Source: Frigoribacterium sp. PvP032
GTDB lineage: Bacteria > Actinomycetota > Actinomycetes > Actinomycetales > Microbacteriaceae
NCBI RefSeq assembly: GCF_017833035.1
Contig: NZ_JAFIBM010000001.1
Coordinates: 1,798,001-1,862,000 of the forward strand
Length of the DNA: 64,000 nt
Direction: 5' to 3'
Shown here: positions 17,850 to 28,566 of the stretch, piece by piece
Position numbering within the stretch: the first letter of the stretch is position 1
Layout: each line of letters starts with the position of its first letter
The notes under the pieces: model-generated
Seen by the model: the letters and a program-made list of their open reading frames with translations, nothing else
The model's database searches: none
What the model was told of the DNA's origin: nothing
Position numbers and translations under genes: made by a program

Positions 17850-19169
17850 GTGATGGTCACCGTGTTCGTCATCGTGGCCGTCGTGCTCGTCGTCCTCGGG
17901 GGGCTGCTCGCGGCGGTCGACGCCGCGCTCGGCGTGCTGAGCCGGGGCGACCTGCTCGAAGAAGCAGAGGCCTCGCCCCGCAGCAGCGCCTCGCTGTCGG
18001 CGGTCGCTGCCGACATCGGCGCCCACGTCAACGCGGTCAACTTCACGAGGGTGGTCGCCGAGACGTCCGCGGCCGTCCTCGTCTCCCTCTCGTTCGCCTT
18101 CACGATCGAGCGCTGGTGGCTCGCCCTGCTGCTGTCCGCGTTGATCATGACGCTGGTGTCCTTCGTGCTCGTCGGCTCCAGCCCGCGCAGTGTGGGCCGT
18201 GCGCACGCCAGGGGCCTCGTCGTCGCGACCGCCGGCCTGGTCCGGGGCCTCCGCGTGGTCCTCGGCCCGCTCGCGGACGCCCTCGTGGCGATCGGCAACA
18301 GGGTCACGCCCGGCCGGCCCCGCAGCGCGTCGTTCTCGTCCGAGGAACAACTGCTCAGCATGGTCGACGAGGCCACCGAGCTCGACGTGCTCGAAGAGGA
18401 CGACCGTGAGCTCATCCACTCGATCTTCGAGTTCAGCGACACCGTCGTCCGCGAGGTGATGGTGCCGCGCACCGACATGGTCACCATCGAGTCGACGGCC
18501 TCCGTCCGCTCCGCGATGAGCCTCTTCCTCGGCCGCGGCGTCTCGAGGGTGCCGGTGGTCGGCCGCGACAGCGACGACGTCGTCGGGGTCGTCTACCTGC
18601 GCGACCTCGCCCGCCGGCTGCACGAGCACGCCGGCGACGACGACGCCGCGGTGGCCGACCTCGCCCGGCCGGCGGTCTTCGTGCCCGAGTCGAAGAAGGC
18701 CGACGACGCGCTCCGCCAGATGCAGCTCGACAAGAACCACCTCGCGATGGTGGTCGACGAGTACGGCGGCATCGCCGGCCTCGTGACCCTCGAGGACCTC
18801 ATCGAGGAGCTCGTCGGCGACATCAGCGACGAGTACGACCGCACCGTGGCCGAGCACCGCGAGATCGCTCCCGGGCTTTACCGGGTGAGCGCGCGCCTCG
18901 CGGTGGACGAGCTCGGCGACCTCTTCGGCATCGAGCTCGACGACGACGACGTCGACTCCGTCGGCGGCCTGTTGACGAAGCAGCTCGGGCGCTTGCCCGA
19001 GAAGGGCTCGACCGTCACCGTCTCCGGGCTCGTGCTCACGGCAGACCGCACGGAGGGGCGACGTCGCGACCTCCAGACCGTCCTCGTCGAGCGCGACCCT
19101 GCCCTGGTCTCCGCCCAGGCCGCCCTGACCGACCTCGACTCCACCCCCTCCCCGAGAGAAGCACCATGA
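17850..19169 (+). CDS. CNNM/CorC family transporter protein with CBS domains
   Basis: Membrane protein of 439 residues. An N-terminal CNNM/DUF21-type transmembrane domain (about residues 1-130) is followed by a tandem CBS pair that starts after VVREVMVPRTDMV and includes NHLAMVVDEYGGIAGLVTLEDLIEELVG. A C-terminal CorC_HlyC domain covers DLFGIELDDDDVDSVGGLL. The family is implicated in magnesium or cobalt efflux; the old name hemolysin is misleading. The GTG start is directly followed by ATG, and either could initiate. Its stop overlaps the era start (ATGA). The ybeY-CNNM-era order is a standard actinobacterial block. Confidence 0.9.
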   Translation: MMVTVFVIVAVVLVVLGGLLAAVDAALGVLSRGDLLEEAEASPRSSASLSAVAADIGAHVNAVNFTRVVAETSAAVLVSLSFAFTIERWWLALLLSALIMTLVSFVLVGSSPRSVGRAHARGLVVATAGLVRGLRVVLGPLADALVAIGNRVTPGRPRSASFSSEEQLLSMVDEATELDVLEEDDRELIHSIFEFSDTVVREVMVPRTDMVTIESTASVRSAMSLFLGRGVSRVPVVGRDSDDVVGVVYLRDLARRLHEHAGDDDAAVADLARPAVFVPESKKADDALRQMQLDKNHLAMVVDEYGGIAGLVTLEDLIEELVGDISDEYDRTVAEHREIAPGLYRVSARLAVDELGDLFGIELDDDDVDSVGGLLTKQLGRLPEKGSTVTVSGLVLTADRTEGRRRDLQTVLVERDPALVSAQAALTDLDSTPSPREAP

Positions 19170-20104
19170 CGACCACCGGCGACGACTCCGTCCTGCCTCC
19201 CATGCCTCCTGTCGGCACCGACCACCGCGCGGGCTTCGTCTCGTTCGTCGGACGGCCGAACGTCGGCAAGTCGACCCTGACGAACGCCCTCGTGGGCGAG
19301 AAGGTGGCCATCACCTCCTCGAAGCCCCAGACGACCCGGCGGGCCATCCGCGGGATCGTGCACCACCCCGCCGGTCAGCTCGTGCTCGTCGACACGCCGG
19401 GCATGCACCGTCCCCGGACTCTGCTGGGCGAGCGCCTCAACGACGTCGTGCAGACGACCCTCGGCGACGTCGACGTGATCGGGCTGTGCATCCCCGCCGA
19501 CGAGAAGATCGGCCCCGGCGACAAGTTCATCAACGAGCAGCTCGACGCGTTCCCCCGGGCCAAGAAGGTCGCCATCGTCACCAAGACGGACACGACCTCG
19601 CGGCCGGCCGTGGCGGAGCAGCTGCTGGCCGTGAGCCGGCTGCGTGACTGGGAGGCGATCATCCCGCTCTCCGCCCTCGGCGACGTGCAGCTGGACGTCC
19701 TCGCCGACGAGCTCATCAAGCTGATGCCCTTGTCGCCCGCGCTCTACCCCTCGGACGCCGTCACCGAGGAGGGCCTCGAGGACAGGGTCTCGGAGTACAT
19801 CCGGGAGGCGGCCCTCGAGGGCGTCCAGGACGAACTGCCGCACTCGCTCGCCGTGACCATCGACGACATGGTGCAGCGCGACGACAAGGACATCCTCGAG
19901 ATCTACGCGAACCTCTTCGTCGAGCGCGACAGCCAGAAGGCCATCGTGATCGGCAAGGGCGGCGCCAGGCTGCGCGAGGTCGGCGCGAGGGCCCGCGCGC
20001 AGATCGAGCCGCTCGTCGGCCACCAGGTGTTCCTCTCGATCCGGGTCAAGGTCGCGAAAGACTGGCAGCGCGACCCCAAGCTGCTCGGTCGCCTGGGGTT
20101 CTGA
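19166..20104 (+). CDS. era: GTPase Era
   Basis: Ribosome-assembly GTPase that binds the 3' end of 16S rRNA, 312 residues. G1 is GRPNVGKST, the effector region is SSKPQTTRRAIRG, G3 is DTPG, and the C-terminal KH domain carries VIGKGGARLREVG. The G4 motif reads TKTD rather than NKxD, so a threonine replaces the first base-contacting residue; guanine specificity presumably persists through K and D. It is the last gene of the hrcA-to-era run. A two-component system on the same strand follows after 104 bp. Confidence 0.96.
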   Translation: MTTTGDDSVLPPMPPVGTDHRAGFVSFVGRPNVGKSTLTNALVGEKVAITSSKPQTTRRAIRGIVHHPAGQLVLVDTPGMHRPRTLLGERLNDVVQTTLGDVDVIGLCIPADEKIGPGDKFINEQLDAFPRAKKVAIVTKTDTTSRPAVAEQLLAVSRLRDWEAIIPLSALGDVQLDVLADELIKLMPLSPALYPSDAVTEEGLEDRVSEYIREAALEGVQDELPHSLAVTIDDMVQRDDKDILEIYANLFVERDSQKAIVIGKGGARLREVGARARAQIEPLVGHQVFLSIRVKVAKDWQRDPKLLGRLGF

Positions 20105-20196
20105 CCTCGGACGGGGCCGTCCCTCCACAGGATGATCCTGGTCGGCCGCTGGTCGTCGGGGGCTCCGGAGTCGCCCCGGGGCGTCCCGGTGAGCCC

Positions 20197-20202
20197 TACG
20201 CT
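20197..20202 (+). promoter_or_regulatory. -10 box of the leaderless histidine kinase gene
   Basis: TACGCT, then 6 nt, then the ATG at 20209. Confidence 0.5.
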
Positions 20203-20208
20203 CGTCGG

Positions 20209-21480
20209 ATGACCTTCCGCCGCCTCGCGCCCTACCAGGTCGTCGTCGACGTGTCGGCGGCACTCCTGCTCGGGTTCGTCTCGCTGTTGTTCCTGGACGG
20301 CGACCTGACGGGTGCTCTCGTCGTGCTCGGCATGGTCGTGGCGGCGGCGATCCGGCGGGTGTCCCCGTCGTTCGCGCTGGTGCTCGCCTGGGTGGTGGCC
20401 CTGGGCGAGATGGCGTCGCTGACCACGCCCGGCGTCAGCAACCTCGCCGTCTGCGCGATCCTCTACACCGTCGCCGCGTACGGCAGCGAGCGGGCCAAGT
20501 GGGCCGGCCTCGGCTCGGTCGCGCTGGGCGCGGTCGCCGGCACCTTCTACGTGTCGTCCGTCCAGACGTCGCTGTTCGGCATCTCCTACGACGTGTACGG
20601 CATCACGGACGTCATCCAGATCCTCCTGCAGCTGGGGATCACGTTCCTCGGCTTCCTCGGTCTGCTCGGGCTGCCGTGGGCCGCCGGGCTGCTGACCAGG
20701 GCACGGTCGACCGCGAGGGTCAGCCGAGAGGCACAGCTCACGGCCGAGCGCGAGACGGCCCGCGCCGAGGGCGACGCGGCCAGGGCCGAGCGCGAGGCCG
20801 CGCGGGCCGAGCGGGACATCGCCGTCGAGCAGGAGCGCAACCGGATCGCGCGCGACATGCACGACGTCGTCGCGCACTCGCTCGCGGTCGTGATCGCGCA
20901 GGCCGACGGTGCCCGCTACGCCGCCAGGGTCGATCCCACCAGCGTCGACGAGGCGCTCGTGACCATCGCGGGCACGGCCCGCGAGGCGCTCGGAGACGTC
21001 CGAGTCCTGCTGGGGCAGCTGCGTCACAGCCAGGGTGAGGCACCGCAGCCCGCGCTGGGCGATCTCGACCGCCTCCTCGACCAGATGCGCGGCTCCGGCC
21101 TCGAGATCGACCACCGCGTGCACGGGGAGCCCCAGCAGCTGGGCACCAACCGGCAGCTCGCCGTCTTCCGCATCGTGCAGGAGTCGCTCACCAACGCGCT
21201 GCGGCACGGCGCTCGTGACGCTCCGGTCGGCGTGCTCTTCGAGTGGCGCTTCGACGCTCTCCACCTGGTCGTCACCAACACCGTCCGGCCTGCCACCGCA
21301 CCCGTCGACACACGCACGACCGGAGAGATGCGTCGAGGCGGCCACGGTCTCGACGGGATGCGCGAGCGCGCCACCCTGGCCGGCGGGTCGCTCACCACCC
21401 AGGACGCCGACGGCCGCTTCGTCGTCCACGCCATCGTGCCGACCCTGGCGCTCACGCAAGAAGTAGGGATGATCCGATGA
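20209..21480 (+). CDS. NarL/DesK-type sensor histidine kinase
   Basis: Membrane sensor kinase of 423 residues. The N-terminal part holds about five hydrophobic segments (residues 10-165), then an Ala/Glu/Arg-rich coiled coil (170-210) built on repeats such as ARAEREAARAERD. The HisKA_3 phosphoacceptor box RNRIARDMHDVVAHSL has H218. The ATPase domain has QESLTNALRHG (N box) and GHGLDGMRERATLAGG (G box). The stimulus is unknown, and the lack of a large extracellular loop suggests membrane or lipid-state sensing. It overlaps the response regulator start by 4 bp. Confidence 0.9.
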   Translation: MTFRRLAPYQVVVDVSAALLLGFVSLLFLDGDLTGALVVLGMVVAAAIRRVSPSFALVLAWVVALGEMASLTTPGVSNLAVCAILYTVAAYGSERAKWAGLGSVALGAVAGTFYVSSVQTSLFGISYDVYGITDVIQILLQLGITFLGFLGLLGLPWAAGLLTRARSTARVSREAQLTAERETARAEGDAARAEREAARAERDIAVEQERNRIARDMHDVVAHSLAVVIAQADGARYAARVDPTSVDEALVTIAGTAREALGDVRVLLGQLRHSQGEAPQPALGDLDRLLDQMRGSGLEIDHRVHGEPQQLGTNRQLAVFRIVQESLTNALRHGARDAPVGVLFEWRFDALHLVVTNTVRPATAPVDTRTTGEMRRGGHGLDGMRERATLAGGSLTTQDADGRFVVHAIVPTLALTQEVGMIR

Positions 21481-22148
21481 CCACCACCATCCGCGTCGCC
21501 CTGGTCGACGACCAGGCGCTCTTCCGGGCCGGCATCAAGATGCTCGTCGGCTCCCAGCCCGACCTCGAGTTCGTCGGCGAGGCCAGCGACGGCGAGGAGG
21601 GGGTGGTGATGGTGGCCGAGGCTCGTCCCGACGTCGTCCTGATGGACATCCGCATGCCCGTGATGGACGGGATCGCCGCGACCAGTGCGATCCTGGCCGA
21701 CGCAGAGGCGGCCGCTCGTCGGCCGCCTCGCATCATCGTGCTCACGACGTTCGACCTCGACGAGGCAGCGACGCGGGCCATCAGGGGCGGCGCGAGCGGG
21801 TTCGTGCTCAAGGACGCGGATCCCGAGTTCCTCCTCGCGGCGATCCGCACCGTGCACGCGGGCACGGCCGTCATCGCGGCCTCGGCGACTCGGGAGCTCT
21901 TCGAGCACTTCGACGGTCGATCGTCACGGGCCGCCGCGATCCCGCCCGCGTTCAGCACCCTCACCAGCCGCGAGCGGGACATCTTCGACCTCGCGGCCCG
22001 TGGGCTGAGCAACTCGGAGATCGCCGGTCGCGAGTTCCTCAGCGAGGCCACGGTCAAGACGCACATCAGCCGGGTGCTGTCGAAGCTGTCCCTGCGCGAC
22101 CGCGTGCAGCTCGTCGTCTACGCCTACGAGCACGGCATCACCGAGTAG
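21477..22148 (+). CDS. NarL/FixJ-type response regulator
   Basis: DNA-binding response regulator of 223 residues paired with the kinase just upstream (ATGA overlap). The receiver domain has acidic residues D11 and D12, the phosphoacceptor D57 in VVLMDIRMP, T85 in VLTTF and K105 in FVLKDAD. The LuxR-type helix-turn-helix at the C-terminus includes LTSRERDIFDLAARG and EATVKTHISRVLSKL. Its targets are unknown; the nearest gene downstream is leuA, but that has its own attenuator-like leader. Confidence 0.92.
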   Translation: MTTTIRVALVDDQALFRAGIKMLVGSQPDLEFVGEASDGEEGVVMVAEARPDVVLMDIRMPVMDGIAATSAILADAEAAARRPPRIIVLTTFDLDEAATRAIRGGASGFVLKDADPEFLLAAIRTVHAGTAVIAASATRELFEHFDGRSSRAAAIPPAFSTLTSRERDIFDLAARGLSNSEIAGREFLSEATVKTHISRVLSKLSLRDRVQLVVYAYEHGITE

Positions 22149-22239
22149 ACGGTGCCTTGCAGGGCTCCGTCCCGCGCGCCGCCCGGCTCGTCGGTGTCAT
22201 CCTCCGTCGGCTGGTCCGTCACGGAGGGGACTCGGGTGC

Positions 22240-22245
22240 TAGATT
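22240..22245 (+). promoter_or_regulatory. -10 box of the leu leader transcript
   Basis: TAGATT ends 6 nt before the GTG of the leader peptide. No convincing -35 is seen. Confidence 0.55.
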
Positions 22246-22251
22246 CGCCTC

Positions 22252-22280
22252 GTGTTGTTCGGTCTGCTCCTCCTTAGCTG

Positions 22281-22296
<16 letters not shown>
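22252..22296 (+). CDS. Leucine-rich leader peptide of leuA
   Basis: A 14-residue open frame, MLFGLLLLSCRDES, starting with GTG directly after the promoter. Five of 14 residues are Leu, four of them consecutive, and the codons include TTG and CTT, which are rarely used in this genome. It lies 88 bp upstream of the gene for the first leucine-specific enzyme. This is the expected form of a leader peptide for ribosome-mediated attenuation: slow reading of Leu codons when leucyl-tRNA is scarce would change folding of the hairpins just downstream. Confidence 0.7.
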
Positions 22297-24145
<1,849 letters not shown>

Positions 24146-24200
24146 CCGCCCGGCCGGCCCGCTCGGCTCGCCGCTGGCCCGTCCGGTGGCGGCCGGGCAT

Positions 24201-24293
24201 CGTGTCGGCAACTCCTGAAGCGTGCCCGGTCGCGCGCACGGACGGCCGCGAGCGGCGACAGCGCCGTCGCACCCGTCAGGAGTTGCCGACGTG
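24201..24293. repeat. Dispersed inverted-repeat element, copy 2
   Basis: Arms CGTGTCGGCAACTCCTGA and TCAGGAGTTGCCGACGTG flank a 57-nt GC-rich centre unlike that of other copies. It forms a side-by-side pair with copy 3, 18 bp away, in the gap between convergent leuA and the TRIC-like gene. Confidence 0.8.
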
Positions 24294-24311
24294 GGCCAGC
24301 GCGGGTGACCT

Positions 24312-24404
24312 CGTGTCGGCAACTTGTGACGCGTGCGCGGCCGGGTCTGCGCGCGCCCCGTCCCAGCGGCTGCGCCGGCGCACCGGCCAGGAGTTGCCGA
24401 CACG
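24312..24404. repeat. Dispersed inverted-repeat element, copy 3
   Basis: Arms CGTGTCGGCAACTTGTGA and CCAGGAGTTGCCGACACG; the inner ends are less perfect than in copy 2. The element is 93 bp, the same length as copy 2. With copy 2 it occupies most of the 321-bp gap 24146-24466; nothing else is recognised there. Confidence 0.75.
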
Positions 24405-24466
24405 GATCCTGCCTGCACGCGCACCGGGGCGCGCGGTGCGCGGCAGCCCGCCCAGCTGGCGAGACG

Positions 24467-25129
24467 TCAGCGCGGCCGGCGCCAGCGCGGCAACCGGCTG
24501 AGGGCGCGCTGCTCAGGCAGCGTCCAGCCGAAGCGCACGGCGAGCAGTCGGATCACCAGGGTCACCGACGTCCCGATGATGGCCGACAGCGCAACCGGTG
24601 CGCCGACCGACACGAGCACGACGAGCACGACGGTCCCCGCGGCGGCGGCCACCGCGTACAGCGACCCGACGTGCATCATCGCGATCGTCAAGTTCATCAG
24701 CAGGTCGCGCAGCACCGAGCCCCCGACCGCGGAGATCACCCCCACGAACACGGCGGGGATCTCGGGCAGCCCGAGCGCCAGTGCCTTCGTCGAGCCGATC
24801 GCGCCGAAGAGGCCGATCGTGAGCGCGTCCAGGGCGGTGATCAGGCCCGCCAGTCGGTGGAACAGGCGCTGCAGGGCCATCCCCACGAGCGCGGCGCCCA
24901 CCGCGACGACGAGGTACCAGTTGCTCGACATCGCCCGCGGCACCTGTCCGAGCAGGACGTCACGCAAGATCCCGCCGCCGAGCCCGGTGGCGATGCCGAT
25001 GATGGCCACTCCGAGCAGGTCGAGACGCCGGTCCTTGAACTCGGAGGCGAACATAGCGCCCTGCAAGCTCCCGACCCCGACGGCGAGGAGGTCGGCCCAG
25101 AGGGGGATCGCGAAGGCCGTGGCGTGCAT
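24467..25129 (-). CDS. TRIC-like (UPF0126) cation channel family membrane protein
   Basis: Protein of 220 residues with about seven hydrophobic segments built as two repeats. Each repeat carries the family's glycine-rich kinked helix followed by Arg-Asp: [14 protein letters not shown] in the first and [13 protein letters not shown] in the second. This matches prokaryotic trimeric intracellular cation channels (UPF0126/YadS). The family conducts K+ or Na+ in structural work on homologues; the physiological role here is unknown. It is divergent from recO with only 34 bp between the start codons, so the promoters must be interlocked. Confidence 0.87.
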   Translation of the reverse strand: MHATAFAIPLWADLLAVGVGSLQGAMFASEFKDRRLDLLGVAIIGIATGLGGGILRDVLLGQVPRAMSSNWYLVVAVGAALVGMALQRLFHRLAGLITALDALTIGLFGAIGSTKALALGLPEIPAVFVGVISAVGGSVLRDLLMNLTIAMMHVGSLYAVAAAAGTVVLVVLVSVGAPVALSAIIGTSVTLVIRLLAVRFGWTLPEQRALSRLPRWRRPR

Positions 25130-25135
25130 CCTGCA

Positions 25136-25157
25136 CTTGTACCACGCGTGGGATCAT
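25136..25157. promoter_or_regulatory. Compact divergent promoter between the TRIC-like gene and recO
   Basis: Towards recO, GATCAT (25152-25157) lies 6 nt before the GTG. Towards the channel gene, TACAAG (25141-25136 on the minus strand) lies 6 nt before the ATG, with a weaker last position. Between them is the perfect palindrome CCACGCGTGG (25142-25151). Confidence 0.4.
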
Positions 25158-25163
25158 GGCCGA

Positions 25164-25931
25164 GTGCCCGTGTACCGAGATGAATGCGTCGTCCTGCGCA
25201 CCCACAAGCTGGGTGAGGCCGATCGCATCCTCACCATGCTCAGCCGCCAGCACGGCAAGATCCGGGCCGTCGCCAAGGGGGTCCGACGCACGGGCTCGAA
25301 GTTCGGCTCCCGACTCGAGCCGATGATGGTGGCCGACGTGCAGCTCTACGAGGGGCGGTCGCTCGACATCGTGACGCAGGCCGAGTCGCTCGGTTCGTAC
25401 GGCGCCCTGATCGCGGCCGACTACGCGAGCTACACGGCCGGCAGTGTCATGGTCGAGACGGCCGACAAGCTGACCGACGCCGAGGCAGGCCTCCAGCAGT
25501 ACCTCCTCCTCGTCGGTGCCCTCCGGTCGCTGAGCCGTCGTGAGCACGCGCCCCAGCTGACCCTCGACTCGTACCTGCTCCGTGCCCTGAGCATCGCCGG
25601 TTGGTCGCCGAGCTTCGGCGACTGCGCCGTCTCGGGCGCCCCGGGTCCGCACTCGGCCTTCGTGGTCCAGCTCGGGGGAGTGGTGGCCGACGAGCACGCG
25701 CCTCCCGGTGCTCCGCGGCTCGCGCCTCCTGCCCTCGGCCTGCTGTCTGCGCTGCTGACCGGCGACTGGGAGGCGGCCGACGCGACCCCCGACGCGACCC
25801 GCAACCAGGCGAGCGGCGTCGTGGCCGCGTACACGCAGTGGCACCTCGAGCGCGGCTTGAGATCGCTCCAGCACATCGACCGAGAGCCCGGCCGGGCGCT
25901 GCCCGCCGCCGCCAGGGAAGGCACCCCGTGA
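25164..25931 (+). CDS. recO: DNA repair protein RecO
   Basis: Recombination mediator of 255 residues that loads RecA on gapped DNA with RecR. The N-terminal OB fold is clear: [20 protein letters not shown], then [18 protein letters not shown] and [17 protein letters not shown], all typical of RecO. The usual zinc-site cysteines are not obvious in the C-terminal half. The GTG start puts the conserved VYRDE segment at the N-terminus. Its stop overlaps the uppS start (GTGA), a conserved actinobacterial pairing. Confidence 0.93.
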   Translation: MPVYRDECVVLRTHKLGEADRILTMLSRQHGKIRAVAKGVRRTGSKFGSRLEPMMVADVQLYEGRSLDIVTQAESLGSYGALIAADYASYTAGSVMVETADKLTDAEAGLQQYLLLVGALRSLSRREHAPQLTLDSYLLRALSIAGWSPSFGDCAVSGAPGPHSAFVVQLGGVVADEHAPPGAPRLAPPALGLLSALLTGDWEAADATPDATRNQASGVVAAYTQWHLERGLRSLQHIDREPGRALPAAAREGTP

Positions 25932-26803
25932 AGAAGACCCACCGCGACGCCGTCGACTGGCGTCCCGTCGACTGGACGGGCATCTACCCGCCAGAGCTGC
26001 CCCGGGGCGCCGTCCCCGAGCACGTCGCGATCGTCATGGACGGCAACGGGCGGTGGGCGAACGCCAGGGGCCTGTCCCGCGTCGAGGGCCACAAGCAGGG
26101 CGAGGCCTCGTTGCTCGACGTCGTCGCCGGGGCCATCCAGCTCGGCGTGAAGCACCTCAGCGTCTACGCCTTCTCGACCGAGAACTGGAAGCGCTCGCCC
26201 GACGAGGTGAAGTTCCTGATGGGCTTCAACCGCGACGTCCTGCACAGGAGGCGCGACCAGCTGAACGCCTGGGGCGTGCGCGTCCGCTGGGCAGGCCGCA
26301 AGCCGCGCCTCTGGGGCTCGGTGATCAGGGAGCTGCAGTACGCCGAGGAGCTCACCCGGGACAACGACGTGCTGACCCTCACGATGTGCGTCAACTACGG
26401 CGGCCGCACCGAGATCGCCGACGCGGTCCGCGCCATCGCAGAGGACGTGGCGGCCGGCCGGGTCAAGCCGTCCGGCGTCAGCGAGAAGCTCATCCAGCGC
26501 CACCTGTACGCGCCCGAGCTGCCCGACGTCGACCTCTTCGTCCGCAGCTCGGGCGAGCAGCGGACGAGCAACTTCATGCTGTGGCAGTCGGCCTATGCCG
26601 AGATGGTGTTCCTCGACCGGCTCTGGCCGGACTTCACCAGGTCCGACCTGTGGGAGGCGGTCGTCACCTACGCGAGGCGCTCTCGCCGGTTCGGCGGGGC
26701 GGTCGACGCCCCCACGTCCTCGGCGATCGACACAGTCGACGCCGTCGACGGCAGCGGCACGGGCGGTAGCGGCGGCACCGGCGGCAACGGCGGCACCGCC
26801 TAG
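25928..26803 (+). CDS. uppS: Isoprenyl (undecaprenyl/decaprenyl) diphosphate synthase
   Basis: Cis-prenyltransferase of 291 residues that makes the lipid carrier for cell-wall synthesis. Region I is [17 protein letters not shown] with catalytic D38. [12 protein letters not shown] and the C-terminal [27 protein letters not shown] are the other family signatures. Product chain length cannot be read from sequence, so the gene symbol is the generic one. The C-terminus carries a Gly/Ser/Thr-rich tail of about 20 residues. Start GTG overlaps recO; the stop overlaps that of the convergent lipoprotein gene in a shared CTAG. Confidence 0.95.
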   Translation: MKKTHRDAVDWRPVDWTGIYPPELPRGAVPEHVAIVMDGNGRWANARGLSRVEGHKQGEASLLDVVAGAIQLGVKHLSVYAFSTENWKRSPDEVKFLMGFNRDVLHRRRDQLNAWGVRVRWAGRKPRLWGSVIRELQYAEELTRDNDVLTLTMCVNYGGRTEIADAVRAIAEDVAAGRVKPSGVSEKLIQRHLYAPELPDVDLFVRSSGEQRTSNFMLWQSAYAEMVFLDRLWPDFTRSDLWEAVVTYARRSRRFGGAVDAPTSSAIDTVDAVDGSGTGGSGGTGGNGGTA

Positions 26804-27465
26804 AACTGGATGTTCGCGCCGAGGAAGATCCGTTCGGCGGGCCAGAGGAACTGCAGCGTCAGCGGCCCGTCCGCAGGCCGGTGGAACCAGGCGTTGGCGA
26901 ACACGGCGGACTCGCCCGGCAGCAGGTACCAGGTCGCCGTGTCGGCCGGGAAGGCCGACTCGAGCGAGGTCGAGTAGCCCGCGTCAGTCAGCAGGTCCTG
27001 CCCGGCGAACACGTCCTGCTGGGCGAGGTCGTTGCCGTAGGCCGAGTAGTCAGCGCTCAGGTCTGTCAGGTCGAGCCGACGCTGCGAGTTGTTGGCGAGC
27101 ACGTAGGCGGTCGCCTCGACGGTGGTGCCGGCCGGGTACGGGTCGCTGCCGTCGGGCCGGGCGTAGATGGAGGGGGCCGTCGTCGTCAGCGTGCCGACGC
27201 TGTACACGTAGATCGTCAGGTCCTTGTAGTTGACCTGGTTGAGGAGCGTGCCGCCCGGGGCCAGCTCGTCAGGCGAGGCGCCGCCCGTGCCGGGCGCGCC
27301 CGTCACCTGGGGCTGCGGCACCTGGGTGGCCGCACCGCTCGGCGCCGTGCCGGGCTCGGAGCTGTCCTGGCCCACGGGCTGGAGGGTCGTGAGGTCGGGG
27401 AAGCAGGCCGTCAGGCCCACCAGCACGACCGCGGCGAGGCCAGCGGCGGTCAGTCGTCTTCTCAC
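26800..27465 (-). CDS. Putative lipoprotein of unknown function
   Basis: Protein of 221 residues with a lipoprotein signal peptide: MRRRL, a hydrophobic stretch, then the lipobox LTAC with the modified Cys at 21. A Pro/Gly/Ser/Thr linker (to about residue 68) leads to a compact beta-rich domain without Cys, with [19 protein letters not shown] and [16 protein letters not shown]. The domain resembles extracytoplasmic Ig-like folds in shape only, and I do not recognise the family. Start GTG has GGAAGGTG upstream. Transcribed alone, convergent with uppS. Confidence 0.7.
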   Translation of the reverse strand: MRRRLTAAGLAAVVLVGLTACFPDLTTLQPVGQDSSEPGTAPSGAATQVPQPQVTGAPGTGGASPDELAPGGTLLNQVNYKDLTIYVYSVGTLTTTAPSIYARPDGSDPYPAGTTVEATAYVLANNSQRRLDLTDLSADYSAYGNDLAQQDVFAGQDLLTDAGYSTSLESAFPADTATWYLLPGESAVFANAWFHRPADGPLTLQFLWPAERIFLGANIQF

Positions 27466-27498
27466 GGAGCGTGCACCTTCCCGAGTCGTCGGGTCAGC

Positions 27499-28485
27499 CT
27501 AGCTCGGACGACCGACGGCAGCCTCGCCGTTGCTCTCGCCCGCGACCTCGACGCTCACTGCCTCGAGGCCGTGCCGGCCCGGCAGCACCCCGGCCACCGC
27601 CTCCGTCAGGACACGGATGCTCGGCACGCGCCGGGCCCCGCGACGGTGCGCGACGGCGATCACCCGCGAGACGGCCGGGGGCAGGGTGACGACCCGCACC
27701 TCCTCGGGGATCGCCGCCGACTGCAGGGAGAGGCCCGGCAGCAGCGCGATGCCGAGGCCGGCCGCGACGAGGCCGAGCACGGCGAGCGCGTTGTCGGTCT
27801 CGAGGACGACGTCCGGCGCGAAGTCCGCCGCGGCGCAGGTCGTGAGCAGGTGCCCGCGGCAGCGTGGGCAGCCGCCGATCCAGCGCTCGGAGCGCAGGGT
27901 GCCGAAGTCGTCGCCCTCGGCGAACGGGTGCGTGCGCGGCAGCACGAGCACGGTGCGGTCGACGAAGAGCGGGGCCTCGGGGAGCGACTCGGGCGCCCCC
28001 TCCCTGTCGGTCGCAGCTCGCCCCGCATGGCGGAACACGAGCGCGGCGTCCACGGCTCCGTCGCGCAGCAGCACGAGCGCCTCGGGCGGCTCCGCCTCGA
28101 CGTAGTCGACCTGCAGGCCGGGGTGGCTGGCGCGCAGCCGCGACAGCACGTCGGGCACGAGGGTCGAGGAGGCGCTGGGGAAGCCCGCGAGCCGCACCCG
28201 TCCCGAGGTGGCACCGCCGAGGTGGTCGAGCTCCTGGCGAGCCGCGTCGAGGGCGGCCTGCACGTGCACTGCGTGATCGGCGAGGCGCTGCCCTGCCTCC
28301 GTGAGCTCGACCCCGCGACCTGCGCGGAGCAGCAGCGGGTGCCCCATGCGAGCCTCGGCACGCCGCAGGTGCTGGCTGAGGGCGGGCTGGCTGTAGCCCA
28401 GCTCGGCGGCCGCGGCGGTCACGGTGCCGGTGTCGGCGACCGCGCGCACGATGCGGAGGGTCAGCAGATCGAGGTCGTCGGTCAT
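27499..28485 (-). CDS. LysR-family transcriptional regulator
   Basis: Regulator of 328 residues. The N-terminal winged helix-turn-helix is at residues 4-62 (VTAAAAELGYSQPALSQHL), followed by a linker helix and the LysR substrate-binding domain. That domain includes GCPRCRGH, a local cysteine pair, and an effector pocket of unknown ligand. The ATG is chosen because the HTH follows it at the family spacing. It is divergent from a class V aminotransferase and shares with it a 15-bp LysR box, so it probably controls that gene and itself. TATGGT lies 6 nt upstream of the start and overlaps the box. Confidence 0.9.
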   Translation of the reverse strand: MTDDLDLLTLRIVRAVADTGTVTAAAAELGYSQPALSQHLRRAEARMGHPLLLRAGRGVELTEAGQRLADHAVHVQAALDAARQELDHLGGATSGRVRLAGFPSASSTLVPDVLSRLRASHPGLQVDYVEAEPPEALVLLRDGAVDAALVFRHAGRAATDREGAPESLPEAPLFVDRTVLVLPRTHPFAEGDDFGTLRSERWIGGCPRCRGHLLTTCAAADFAPDVVLETDNALAVLGLVAAGLGIALLPGLSLQSAAIPEEVRVVTLPPAVSRVIAVAHRRGARRVPSIRVLTEAVAGVLPGRHGLEAVSVEVAGESNGEAAVGRPS

Positions 28486-28491
28486 CCACGA

Positions 28492-28560
28492 ACCATAACT
28501 CGGCGTTATGGCATGCGTCACCATCCTGGTCTTGTCGTACCGCGGTGCCCGGCCCACTCT
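28492..28560. promoter_or_regulatory. LysR/aminotransferase divergent promoter with LysR box
   Basis: The inverted repeat CCATAAC-N5-GTTATGG (28493-28511) contains the T-N11-A LysR box ATAAC-N5-GTTAT. For the aminotransferase, TTGTCG (28532-28537), 17 bp, CACTCT (28555-28560), then 6 nt to ATG puts the box centre at -65, the normal activator position. For the LysR gene the box overlaps its -10 TATGGT (28497-28492), as expected for autorepression. Confidence 0.7.
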
Positions 28561-28566
28561 GGTGCG

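Noticed and set aside
22201-22227. CCTCCGT/ACGGAGG stem after the response regulator as a terminator
   Set aside because: Only 7 bp with a 13-nt loop and no T tract; it also overlaps the region where the leuA -35 should be, so I do not call it.
24146-24501. Coding extensions containing QELPT-like peptides after leuA and before recO
   Set aside because: They translate the dispersed inverted repeats in various frames and have no similarity to the neighbouring families.
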